From the NCBI RefSeq assembly GCF_000292915.1, contig NC_018514.1, positions 62,001 to 126,000 of the forward strand: DNA of 64,000 nucleotides, written 5' to 3'. Position 1 is the first letter of the stretch. Each line of letters starts with the position of its first letter. Shown here in pieces: positions 27,389 through 35,800 of this stretch. Both the position numbers and the translations under genes were made by a program. The notes below the pieces were generated by a model. The model had not been told where the DNA came from, searched no databases, and was given only the letters and a program-made list of their open reading frames with translations. The stretch is from Burkholderia cepacia GG4. GTDB lineage: Bacteria; Pseudomonadota; Gammaproteobacteria; Burkholderiales; Burkholderiaceae.

Positions 27389-27430
27389 CGCGGGTTCGCG
27401 CGTCACGTCCGAGTCATGCCCGAGTCATGC

Positions 27431-27699
27431 CCGTGTCACGCAGATAACGGGCTTCGACGTCCGGCAACGTAATCGACAATCCTTGCCGGAACCGCCGAGC
27501 ACGCACGTCAGCGTGCAGTCGACCGCACGATCACCGGCAAGGATCGCGTCGAACTCGCCCTGGATATGCGCCAGCCCGTCTTGATCAGCGCCCCGGCCTG
27601 CCGCGCGTAGAGCCGGTTAATGACGAACGGGCCGTGGATCGAGTCGATCTCGACGAAGTGGCGAACGGCCGGGTTCCTGGACGGCGTATGCGAAGGAAG
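27431..27699 (-). pseudogene. Possible gene remnant in the gap before the DUF2827 operon end
   Basis: The 311-bp gap 27389-27699 has no intact gene. Read on the minus strand it gives a protein-like stretch ('HFVEIDSIHGPFVINRLYAR') that continues in a different frame ('GEFDAILAGDRAVDCTL'). This looks like a frameshifted coding remnant. I cannot name the parent; chance GC-rich reading is the alternative. An 11-bp tandem duplication (CGAGTCATGCC) lies at its outer edge near 27410-27430. Confidence 0.22.
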
Positions 27700-28836
27700 T
27701 CAGCCGAGCAGGCGGTCCGCGAACAGGTGTCGGATCTGTTCGGAATACGTACGGATGTTGTGCTCGGCGAGCGTGTCGACCTGCTGCAGGCAGCGGCGGG
27801 CCGCGGCCGCGTAATCGTCGAGCCGTGCGTCGTGCGTCTGCGCGGCGGTCGCGATCGCGCGCGCCGCATCGAAGATCTCGAAGTCAGGGTAGTAATAGCC
27901 GACGTCGCGCAGGAACGGCGAGTTGTGCACGAGCGGGTAGTTGCCGTACAGCGCGTCGTACAGCAGATAGTTCAGGCCGTTTTCCCAGTGGTGCGACACG
28001 ACGATGTCGGTGTGATGCGCGGCCCACGCGACGAACGGCGCGCGCACGTCGGCCGTCGCCTTGCCGTCGCGCACCATCTCGAGCCCGAGCGCGAGGTGCT
28101 TGAAGGCGACGTTTTCCTTCTTGTCGAACGTGTTGGTCATGTACACGTGCTCGACGAGTTCCGGGTGTTCGACGTAGCACGCATTCACAGCGAGCATCGG
28201 CACGATCGAGCTCTTCACGACGTTCAGGTTCGGCTCGAAGAACGCGATGCGCTTGGCGGGGCTGTGATTGCGGTAGCCGAAGCGCGCCTTCAGCTCGGGA
28301 TCGGCGTCGAGGCTGCGTTCGATGAAGTACGGCGACCAGATGTGCGGCAGCTCGATCACCGGCGCGCGATAGACGGCCTGGAAGTAGGCCGCGCACGTGT
28401 GCATGTGCTGCGGGTTGGTCCAGATCTCGTCGAACTGCACGCGGTTCGGGTTCGGCCGCCAGTTGTTCTTCTCGAAGGTGATCGTCTCGACCGCGATCAC
28501 GTAGTCGTTGCCGAAGCGGTACGACACGCACTTGCCGCCACGCCGGCGCACGGCGTCCGTGTGCGACGGGTCGATGAACGCGTTCATCTCGATCAGCAGG
28601 TCGGTCTGGTGGACGATCGCCGACAGCGGCCGCAGCGCGTCGCCGAACGCGTCCATCATCAGCGCCTGCGGGTAGTCGGTGATGCCGTCGTCGTGCGCGA
28701 GCCACACCTCGCCGATCAGCGGCGAGCTTTTCAGCAGCATGTACAGGTACACGCAATGCTGGTTCGCGCCGTTGTACCAGATCGACTGCGTCGCGTCGCG
28801 CTGCACGTTCATCGTAATCGCGACATTGATTTTCAT
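27700..28836 (-). CDS. DUF2827 family protein (copy 2), predicted glycosyltransferase-like
   Basis: A 378-residue protein, last gene of the four-gene minus-strand operon. It begins 'MKINVAITMNVQR' and carries the family landmarks 'SIWYNGANQH', 'AFFEPNLNVVKSSIVPML', 'VVSHHWENGLNYLLYD', 'YPLVHNS' and 'VGYYYPDF'. The conserved HHWEN-x2-NY segment and following Tyr-Pro-Leu-hydrophobic-His-Asn form the most invariant part of all four copies and are probably the active or donor-binding site. A GGAG site lies just upstream of the ATG. No signal peptide: it should act in the cytoplasm, before export of any protein substrate. Function inferred, not established. Confidence 0.78.
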   Translation of the reverse strand: MKINVAITMNVQRDATQSIWYNGANQHCVYLYMLLKSSPLIGEVWLAHDDGITDYPQALMMDAFGDALRPLSAIVHQTDLLIEMNAFIDPSHTDAVRRRGGKCVSYRFGNDYVIAVETITFEKNNWRPNPNRVQFDEIWTNPQHMHTCAAYFQAVYRAPVIELPHIWSPYFIERSLDADPELKARFGYRNHSPAKRIAFFEPNLNVVKSSIVPMLAVNACYVEHPELVEHVYMTNTFDKKENVAFKHLALGLEMVRDGKATADVRAPFVAWAAHHTDIVVSHHWENGLNYLLYDALYGNYPLVHNSPFLRDVGYYYPDFEIFDAARAIATAAQTHDARLDDYAAAARRCLQQVDTLAEHNIRTYSEQIRHLFADRLLG

Positions 28837-28864
28837 CGGCGGCTCCGGGCAGGTGGTGCGCGGC

Positions 28865-29341
28865 TTACGGCGCGTAGTTCTGCGACTGGCGCGGCACGTA
28901 GCCGGTCAGGTGCCAGCGGCCGTCGTCGTCGAGGCGGAAGCTCAGCTTTTCGTACACGGTCGCACCGCTCGTCAGCGTCGTCGCGTAGTCGAGGTTCGCG
29001 TAAAGGCCGTCGGGCATCGCCGATGCGTTCTGGTAGCGAATGCGCGTGATCTGCGCCCAGCCGCGATGGCTGACCGTGCCGACCGACTGGCGTGCGCGCT
29101 GCATGTCCGATGCGAACTGGTCCGGCTTGATACGCACCTTCACGAACGCGGCGGAATCGGCCCATACCGCGCCGTACTGGCCGGCGTCGAGTTGCTTGAA
29201 CACCGCGTCGGCGTCGCGCAGCAGCGTGTCCGCCGACTCGTCGCCGGATTGCGCGTGCGCACCGATCGCCAGCGACGCAATGGTGCAGCCGATCAGCCAT
29301 TTCAGCGATTTCGCCCGGGAGGGATTCAGCAGTGCGTTCAT
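28865..29341 (-). CDS. DUF4019 family exported protein
   Basis: A 158-residue protein with an N-terminal signal peptide ('LIGCTIASLAIGAHA') and a DUF4019-type domain: 'FKQLDAGQYGAVWADSAAFVKVRI', 'ARQSVGTVSHRGWAQITRIRYQ', and a closing beta part ('VYEKLSFRLDDDGRWHLTGYV'). The fold is thought to be SnoaL/cystatin-like; its role is unknown. It lies between DUF2827 copies 3 and 2 with gaps of only 25 and 28 bp, so it is co-expressed with them and may assist the same envelope process from the periplasm. The ATG at 29341 gives a clean signal peptide; the longer reading to 29476 overlaps copy 3 in another frame. Confidence 0.8.
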   Translation of the reverse strand: MNALLNPSRAKSLKWLIGCTIASLAIGAHAQSGDESADTLLRDADAVFKQLDAGQYGAVWADSAAFVKVRIKPDQFASDMQRARQSVGTVSHRGWAQITRIRYQNASAMPDGLYANLDYATTLTSGATVYEKLSFRLDDDGRWHLTGYVPRQSQNYAP

Positions 29342-29366
29342 GTCGGAGTCCGGGGAGGGCGGCGCG

Positions 29367-30521
29367 TCATGCGTCGCGATACAGTGACGCGATCGCGTTG
29401 GAATACGCGGCGACGTTGTCGGGGTTGTAGATGCTGACCGAGTCGAGCACATGCTTCGATTGCGCGCGGTACGCATCGAGGTTCGCGTCGTGCTGGTCGA
29501 ACGCTTGCAGCAGCGCGCGGCCGCCGGCCTGGCAGTCGAAGTCCGGATAGAAATACCCGGCCTTGCCGAGGAACGGCGAGTTGTGGATCAGCGGATAGTC
29601 GCCGTACAGCAGTTCGTAGTACAGGTAGTTCTGCGCGTTTTCCCATGTGTGCGACACCACCGCGTCGCCGTAGGCCGCCATGAACTCGTAGACGGCGTAG
29701 CGGCTTTCGAACGTCGTGATCCCGTGGTTCACGATGTCGAGGCTCTTCGCGAAGTGGACGAACGTCGCGTGTTCCTTCAGGTGCAGCGTGTTGCACACGC
29801 GCACGAATTCGATGAACCCGGGCTTCGCGCGATAGGCCTCCTCGGTCACCAGCATCGGGATGATGCTGGTCTTCACCATGCAGATGTTCGGCTCGAACAT
29901 CGTCACGCGCCAGCGCGGCTTGCCGGGCCGATAGCCGAACGACAAGCCGGCGCCGAGCGTCGCGCGGGCCTTGTCGAACAGCATCGGGTGCCAGATGTGC
30001 GGGACGATCGTCACCGGCGCGCGCAGGCCCGTCTCGTAATAGTGCAGGCACGAGCGCTCGAATTCCGGAATCGTCCACACCGCGTCGTACGGCGCGCCCG
30101 AGAACAGGAAGCCCGACGGCTTGTTGAACATCGCGCGTTCGATGTCGATCACGTAGTCGTTGCCGACCCGCATCGTAACGACCTTGCCGCCGCGGTCGCG
30201 GAACGCGCGCAGGTAGTCCGCGCCGAACTGCGCGCTCATTTCGATCAGCACGTCGCAGCGCTGCAGCGCTTCGTCCATCGACAGCAGCGGCACGTCCCAT
30301 TCGCCGAGCATCATCTGCGGATCGGCGATCTGTTCGCCGCCGTTCACCATCACGGCTTCCGCGACGAGCGGCGACTGGCGCAGCAGCAGGATCAGCAGCA
30401 GGCAGTTCTGGAAGATCCCGTTTTCCCACAGCGACTGGCCGGTGCCGCGTACGTACAGCGACACGCCGACGACGAGACGCTTGCCGTCGCCGGGCGCTTG
30501 ACGGGCATTGGAGTCCGACAT
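29367..30521 (-). CDS. DUF2827 family protein (copy 3), predicted glycosyltransferase-like
   Basis: A 384-residue paralogue. Landmarks: 'SLWENGIFQNCLLLILLL', 'MFEPNICMVKTSIIPML', 'VVSHTWENAQNYLYYELLYG', 'YPLIHNSPFLGKAGYFYPDF'. It follows copy 4 by 14 bp and has its own CCGGAG ribosome site. It is closer to copy 4 than to copies 1 and 2 ('FGYRPGKPRWRVTMFEPN' versus 'FGYRPGRRPWRLATLEPN'). An apparent 668-residue open frame extending to 31373 arises from reading copy 4 out of frame and is not a fusion protein. Confidence 0.78.
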   Translation of the reverse strand: MSDSNARQAPGDGKRLVVGVSLYVRGTGQSLWENGIFQNCLLLILLLRQSPLVAEAVMVNGGEQIADPQMMLGEWDVPLLSMDEALQRCDVLIEMSAQFGADYLRAFRDRGGKVVTMRVGNDYVIDIERAMFNKPSGFLFSGAPYDAVWTIPEFERSCLHYYETGLRAPVTIVPHIWHPMLFDKARATLGAGLSFGYRPGKPRWRVTMFEPNICMVKTSIIPMLVTEEAYRAKPGFIEFVRVCNTLHLKEHATFVHFAKSLDIVNHGITTFESRYAVYEFMAAYGDAVVSHTWENAQNYLYYELLYGDYPLIHNSPFLGKAGYFYPDFDCQAGGRALLQAFDQHDANLDAYRAQSKHVLDSVSIYNPDNVAAYSNAIASLYRDA

Positions 30522-30535
30522 GCGTATGCTCCGGT

Positions 30536-31681
30536 TCAGGCGACCAGGCGCGCGACGAACGCGTCCAGGTTCGCGGGGTTGTCGATCGAGACCGACTGCA
30601 GCAGCCGGCCGGCCTTCGCGCGATAGTCGTCGAGCCGCTCGTCGTGATGCTGCCACGCATCGAACAACGCGCGGCCGCCCGCGACCGAATCGAAATCCGG
30701 GTAGTAGTAGCCGGCGTCGCCGAGCAGCATCGAGTTGTGGATCAGCGGATAGCCGCCGTACAGCACGTCGTAGTACAGGTAGTTCTGCGGATTTTCCCAG
30801 TGGTGCGACACGACGGCGTCCGCATGGCGCGCCATGAAGCCCGGCAGGTCGATGCGCGGCTCGAAGGTCGCCTTGTGCTGGCGCACGAGGTCGAGGCTGT
30901 TCGCGAAGTGCACGAAGGTCGGATGTGCCTTCATGTGCATCGAGTTGACGACGAACAGGTGCTGCACCGCGTCCGGGTGCGCGCGATAGAACTCGTCGCA
31001 CGCGAGCATCGGGTAATGGCAGGACTTCACCACCGAGATGTTCGGTTCGAGCGTCGCGAGACGCCACGGGCGGCGGCCGGGCCGATAGCCGAACGTTACG
31101 CCTTCGCTCGCCAGTGCGGCGATGCGGCGATCGAGGAAGTACGGCGACCACAGATGCGGAATCGTGTAGACCGGCGCGCGCGTGAGCGTGCGCAGCAACG
31201 GCACGTCGATCGTGTGCGACTTCTCGAGGACCCACACTTCGTCGAACTGCGTGCCGTTGAAGACGTGTCCCGACGGCTTCTCGAAGATCGGTGTTTCGGC
31301 CAGACCGCTGTAGGTGTGGCCGACGTAGCAGGCGACGAGCTTCGTGCCGAGCGCCTTCACGTGCCTGAGCCATTCGACCGGCAACTGGGCGCCCATCTCG
31401 ATCACGACGTCGAGGTCGTGCGTGACGTCGGCGGGCTTCACGAGCGGTACGTCGAGGCCGTCGAGTTCGAGGCCGGTGGGCAGCGCGTTCGCGTCGCCGC
31501 CGTTCAGGAAGTAGACCGGGCCGACGCGGTCCGAGCGCTTGAGCATCATCGCGAGGTACGCGATGTTCTGGTGAATGCCGTTTTCCCAGATCGCCTGGCC
31601 GTCCCGTGCAAACAGCGAGATGCCGACGGCCGGCCGTTGCTTGCGGGTGCCGCCCGAGGCGGCTTGATTGATGTCCGTCAC
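30536..31681 (-). CDS. DUF2827 family protein (copy 4), predicted glycosyltransferase-like
   Basis: A 381-residue protein, first gene of the operon 31681 to 27700. Landmarks: 'AIWENGIHQNIAYLAMML', 'LEPNISVVKSCHYPML', 'VVSHHWENPQNYLYYDVLYGG', 'YPLIHNSMLLGDAGYYYPDF'. The GTG at 31681 follows a GAGGAAA site; upstream residues of the longer reading are Arg-rich and not coding-like. With copies 2 and 3 it makes three family members in one transcript downstream of the Ser/Thr-rich adhesin and its OmpA-like lipoprotein. Confidence 0.78.
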   Translation of the reverse strand: MTDINQAASGGTRKQRPAVGISLFARDGQAIWENGIHQNIAYLAMMLKRSDRVGPVYFLNGGDANALPTGLELDGLDVPLVKPADVTHDLDVVIEMGAQLPVEWLRHVKALGTKLVACYVGHTYSGLAETPIFEKPSGHVFNGTQFDEVWVLEKSHTIDVPLLRTLTRAPVYTIPHLWSPYFLDRRIAALASEGVTFGYRPGRRPWRLATLEPNISVVKSCHYPMLACDEFYRAHPDAVQHLFVVNSMHMKAHPTFVHFANSLDLVRQHKATFEPRIDLPGFMARHADAVVSHHWENPQNYLYYDVLYGGYPLIHNSMLLGDAGYYYPDFDSVAGGRALFDAWQHHDERLDDYRAKAGRLLQSVSIDNPANLDAFVARLVA

Positions 31682-32086
31682 CGGTTGGTTTCCTCTGCGG
31701 CGTCGTGTGTCCGGCCGTGGCGTCGAGCGCCTGGCCTCGAAACGGCGCGCCGTGGATTGTCGTGGTTGCATTTGCGCCGGCGCGTGCCGGAAAGCGAGTC
31801 GGGCGACGCGGATCGCGGGGCGGCGGCCGGATCCCGGTGTGTCGTCGCGCGGGACCGGCACGGCGCGGGACGCGGGCGGAACGCGCAGGCAGCTGTCTGC
31901 GGCGATTGTGGCACGGAAGTCGCCGGTCTGTGGCGGGACATGACGAACTTTGACATAGCCACCGGTGACGGGGCCGAGGCCGCCGCGAAGCGGTGTCTGG
32001 AGAGGCCCGGCGGTCTGCCGGCGAGGCTCCGGTCCCGTGCCGGATCGGGCCGTCGAGTGCGGGCGCGGGCCGCGCCGGCCGGCTGC
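31682..32086. other. Intergenic region upstream of the DUF2827 operon
   Basis: 405 bp with no supported gene. It separates the OmpA-like lipoprotein stop from the first DUF2827 gene and is long enough to hold an independent promoter. I found no convincing operator or terminator here. Confidence 0.5.
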
Positions 32087-32752
32087 TCAGGGCTGCAACG
32101 AGATCTCGACGCGGCGGTTGCTCGCGCGGCCTTCGGCCGTCGCGTTGGACGCGACCGGATCGGCGCTGCCGCGGCCCGTGACCGACACGGCTTGCGCTTT
32201 CAGCCCGTGCGCCTTCAGGTAGCCCGCGACGGCTGCCGCGCGGCGCTTCGACAGCGCAAGGTTCGATGCGTCGCTACCGACCGAATCCGTATGGCCGGTG
32301 ACTGTCACCTGCGCGTACGTGCGGTTTTCGCGATCGCCCAGCAGCGTGTCGAGCGATGCGCGTGCGGCCGGCGTGAGCGTGGCCAGGCCGGTCGCGAACA
32401 GCGCGTCGCCCGCGAGGTTCACGTGTTCGACCGCGGCGGGCGCGGGTGCCGGTTCGGTGGCCGACGCCGCTTGCGCCGGCGCGGCGCACTGGAAGACCAG
32501 CGTCGCGGGATCCGAGCCGTCGCGCAGCGCGCGGGCCGAATCGACCGGGTGCACCGGCTGGTCGCCGCAGATCTTGCGGGCGGCCTTCATGCAAGTCTGC
32601 GGGCCCGACAGCAGGCCGTGGCAATCGACCTGGAACGTGCGCACGCCGTCGCGCGGCTGCAGTTCGGATGCGCTGAAGGTCGGGCCGGATGCGGTCGTGC
32701 ACGCGGCGAGTGCCATCGCGGAAAGGGCGAGTGCAAGAGCGAGTTTGTTCAC
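32087..32752 (-). CDS. OmpA-family lipoprotein, possible TAA accessory protein
   Basis: A 221-residue protein with a lipoprotein signal peptide (lipobox 'LAAC', Cys about residue 18). A middle region has paired cysteines ('VDCHGLLSGPQTC', 'ICGDQP'). The C-terminal OmpA-like peptidoglycan-binding domain contains 'TVTGHTDSVGSDASNLALSKRRAAAVAGYL' region residues and 'GRASNRRVEI'. The GTG start follows a GAGG site. It is encoded 124 bp after the giant adhesin on the same strand. In Acinetobacter Tol 5 the OmpA-like TpgA is encoded with and stabilises the trimeric autotransporter AtaA; an analogous cell-wall tether is a reasonable inference here. Confidence 0.85.
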   Translation of the reverse strand: MNKLALALALSAMALAACTTASGPTFSASELQPRDGVRTFQVDCHGLLSGPQTCMKAARKICGDQPVHPVDSARALRDGSDPATLVFQCAAPAQAASATEPAPAPAAVEHVNLAGDALFATGLATLTPAARASLDTLLGDRENRTYAQVTVTGHTDSVGSDASNLALSKRRAAAVAGYLKAHGLKAQAVSVTGRGSADPVASNATAEGRASNRRVEISLQP

Positions 32753-32783
32753 CGTTACGTCCTCAAAGCTTGGGTTGACTGAA

Positions 32784-32808
32784 GCCCGCCGCGGGGGGCG
32801 CGGCGGGC
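32784..32808 (-). terminator. Strong hairpin between the adhesin and the OmpA-like lipoprotein
   Basis: GCCCGCCGCG and CGCGGCGGGC form a perfect 10-bp stem with a five-base loop. The T content after it on the minus strand is modest, so it may be an attenuator that lowers downstream expression rather than a full stop. Confidence 0.45.
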
Positions 32809-32876
32809 TCGTCCTGCCGTCGTGGCCGCCGTGTGCCGGCCGGCTGGCGCGCCGGGCGGCGTGGCGGCGTGACGGG

Positions 32877-35800
32877 TTACTTCCACTGGTACAGCATGCC
32901 GGCGCCGATCACCTTCTGACCGCCGCTGAAGCCGCCGTTGATCGATGCCTTCAGGTTCTCCGTGATGCGCGCCTGCATGTTGACCGCCATCGCCTTCTGG
33001 CCGAGGAAGGTCGACGTGCCGACACCCATCCCGAAGTTGGCGTCGCGGTCGAGCTGCGGGATCGACGCCATCGCGCCGACGGCCGCGATACCCTGCTTCG
33101 CCATCTGGTCGGTCTGCTGCAGCTGCGAGCCCAGCGAGTTGATCTGCCCTTGCTGGTTCGACAGTGCCGTTGACAGCGTCGTCTGCACCTGCGTCAGCTG
33201 GTTCACGTTCACCGCGTCGGTGCCTTGCGTACCCGGCGCGACGTTCGTGATCTGGCGCTGCTGCGTGTCGCTGCCGACCGACACCACGTTCGAACGGCCG
33301 CCGTCATTCGAATTCGCGCCGATCGCCACCGAGTTCGAGCCGGCGGTCACGGTCGGGCGGTCAGTGCCGGTGCCGTTCATGTCCGCCGCGATGGCGTTGT
33401 TGTTCGCCGAGCGCGCCTGGCTCTGGTTGATCGTCGTCGTCAGTTGCGACACCTGGTCACCGAGGTTCGTCACGCCGGTCGACAACGAAGCCACCGTGCT
33501 GTTCGTCGAGCTCAGGCCGGTCGACAGCGAGCCGATGCCGGTCGAGGTCGACGTGGACAGAGACGTGAGGTTGCTGTTGGTCGAGCTGAGGCCCGTCGAC
33601 AGCGAGTTGATCGCCGTTGAGGTCGACGTGGACAGAGACGTGAGGTTGCTGTTGGTCGAGCTGAGACCCGTGGACAGCGAACCGATGCCGGTCGACAGCG
33701 ACGAGATGTTCGACGCGGTTGACGTCGACAGGCTGGTGATCGCCTGGTTCGTCGCGTTGAGCTGGCTGCCGTTGATCGCGTCCGTGCTGGTGGCCGACAC
33801 CTGGCCTGCGGCGACGTTCGTGATCTGGCGTTCCTGCCCCGGCTGGCCGACGCTGACCACGCCCACCGGCGAACTGCCCGCGAAGAAGTACGTGACGCCG
33901 CCGATCGTGGCGCTCGAGGTGCCGACTGCCGTACCCGTGACCGAGTTCGCGCCGAGGGCGACCGAGTTCGCGACGTTGGCCGTGGCGTTCGTGCCGAAGG
34001 CGAGCGCATCCGCGGCGGTTGCCGATGCACCCGAGCCGTAGGCCTGGGCACCGGTCGCACTCGCGACCGCCTTGTTGCCGAGGGCGATCGTGTTGTCTGC
34101 GGTGGCCTGGTTCGAGCTGCCGAGGGCGAGCGCGCTGTCGCCGGTTGCGGTGTTGGCGTTGCCGAGCGCCACTGCGCCGCTGCCGGTCGCCGTGTCGTTT
34201 GCGCCCATTGCCACGGCGCCGGTGCCCGTTGCGACGCTCGGATCGCCGATCGCGACCGCGCCGTCGCCGCTCGCGGTGTTGCCGGAGCCGATCGACACCG
34301 CCTTGCCGCCGGTGGCCGATGCGTTCTGGCCGATTGCAACCGCGCCGGTCGATGCTGCGTTCGAGCCGTCGCCGACCGCGACGCTGCTGGCGCCTGCTGC
34401 GCTGGCGTTCACGCCGGCTGCGAGTGAGTTGATGCCGGTCGCGCCGTTGTTGGCGTAGTTGCCTTGCTGCGTACCGTTGTCGTTGACGCTGTAGTAGTGC
34501 GTCTTCGCAGCTTCGATCGCCGTCGAGGTCGAGGTGGACAGCGACGTGATCGAGCTGGTGGCCGACGACAGACCGGTCGAGGTCGAGGTGGACAGCGACA
34601 GGATCGTGCTGGTGGCCGTCGACAGACCAGTCGAGGTCGATGTCGACAACGAGTTGATCGAGCTGGTGGCCGACGACAGACCGGTCGAGGTCGACGTGGA
34701 CAGCGAGCTGATCGAGCTGGTGGCCGATGAGAGGCCGGTCGACGTGGAGGTCGACAGCGAAGCGACCGAACTGTCGGTCGAGCTCAGGCCCGTGGACAAC
34801 GACGTGACGCTGCTCGCGGTCGACGTGGACAGCGATGTGAGCGAGCTGTTGGTCGAGGACAGGCCGGTGGACAGCGAACCGATCGAGCTGGTGGCCGACG
34901 ACAGGCCCGTGGAGGTCGAAGTCGACAGCGACGAGATCGAGCTGGTTGCCGACGAGAGGCCAGTCGACGTGGAGGTCGACAGCGAAGCGACGGAGCTATC
35001 GGTTGAGCTCAAACCGGTGGACAGCGAGGTGATGCCGGTCGAGGTCGATGTGGACAGCGAACTGATCGAGCTGGTTGACGATGAGAGGCCAGTCGACGTG
35101 GACGTCGACAGCGAAGCGACCGAACTGTCGGTCGAGCTGAGGCCGGTGGACAACGAGTTGATACCGGTCGAGGTCGAAGTCGACAGCGAACTGATCGAGC
35201 TGGTGGCTGACGAGAGGCCAGTCGACGTGGAAGTCGACAGCGAAGCGACGGAGCTATCGGTCGAGCTGAGGCCGGTGGACAACGAGTTGATACCGGTCGA
35301 GGTCGACGTGGACAGCGAGCTGATCGAGCTGGTTGCCGACGAGAGACCCGTCGACGTGGAAGTCGAGAGCGACATCACCGTGCTGTCGGTCGAGCTCAGG
35401 CCGGTGGACAGCGAGTTGATGCCGGTCGAAGTCGAGGTGGACAGCGAGCTGATCGAACTGGTTGCCGATGACAGGCCAGTCGACGTGGAAGTCGACAGCG
35501 AAGCGACGGAGCTATCGGTTGAACTCAGGCCGGTCGACAGCGAATTGATGCCAGTCGAGGTCGAGGTGGACAGCGAGTTGATGCCGGTCGAGGTCGAAGT
35601 CGACAGCGAGCTGATCGAGCTGGTGGCCGACGAGAGGCCAGTCGACGTGGAAGTCGACAGCGACGTCACCGAACTATCGGTCGAGCTGAGGCCGGTGGAC
35701 AGCGAGTTGATCCCGGTCGAGGTCGAGGTGGACAGCGACGTGATCGAGCTGGTTGCCGACGAGAGCCCCGTCGACGTGGAGGTCGACAGCGACGTCACCG

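Noticed and set aside
29367..31373. Apparent 668-residue fusion extending DUF2827 copy 3 upstream
   Set aside because: The extra 284 residues are copy 4 read in the wrong frame; copy 3 has its own start and GGAG site at 30521.
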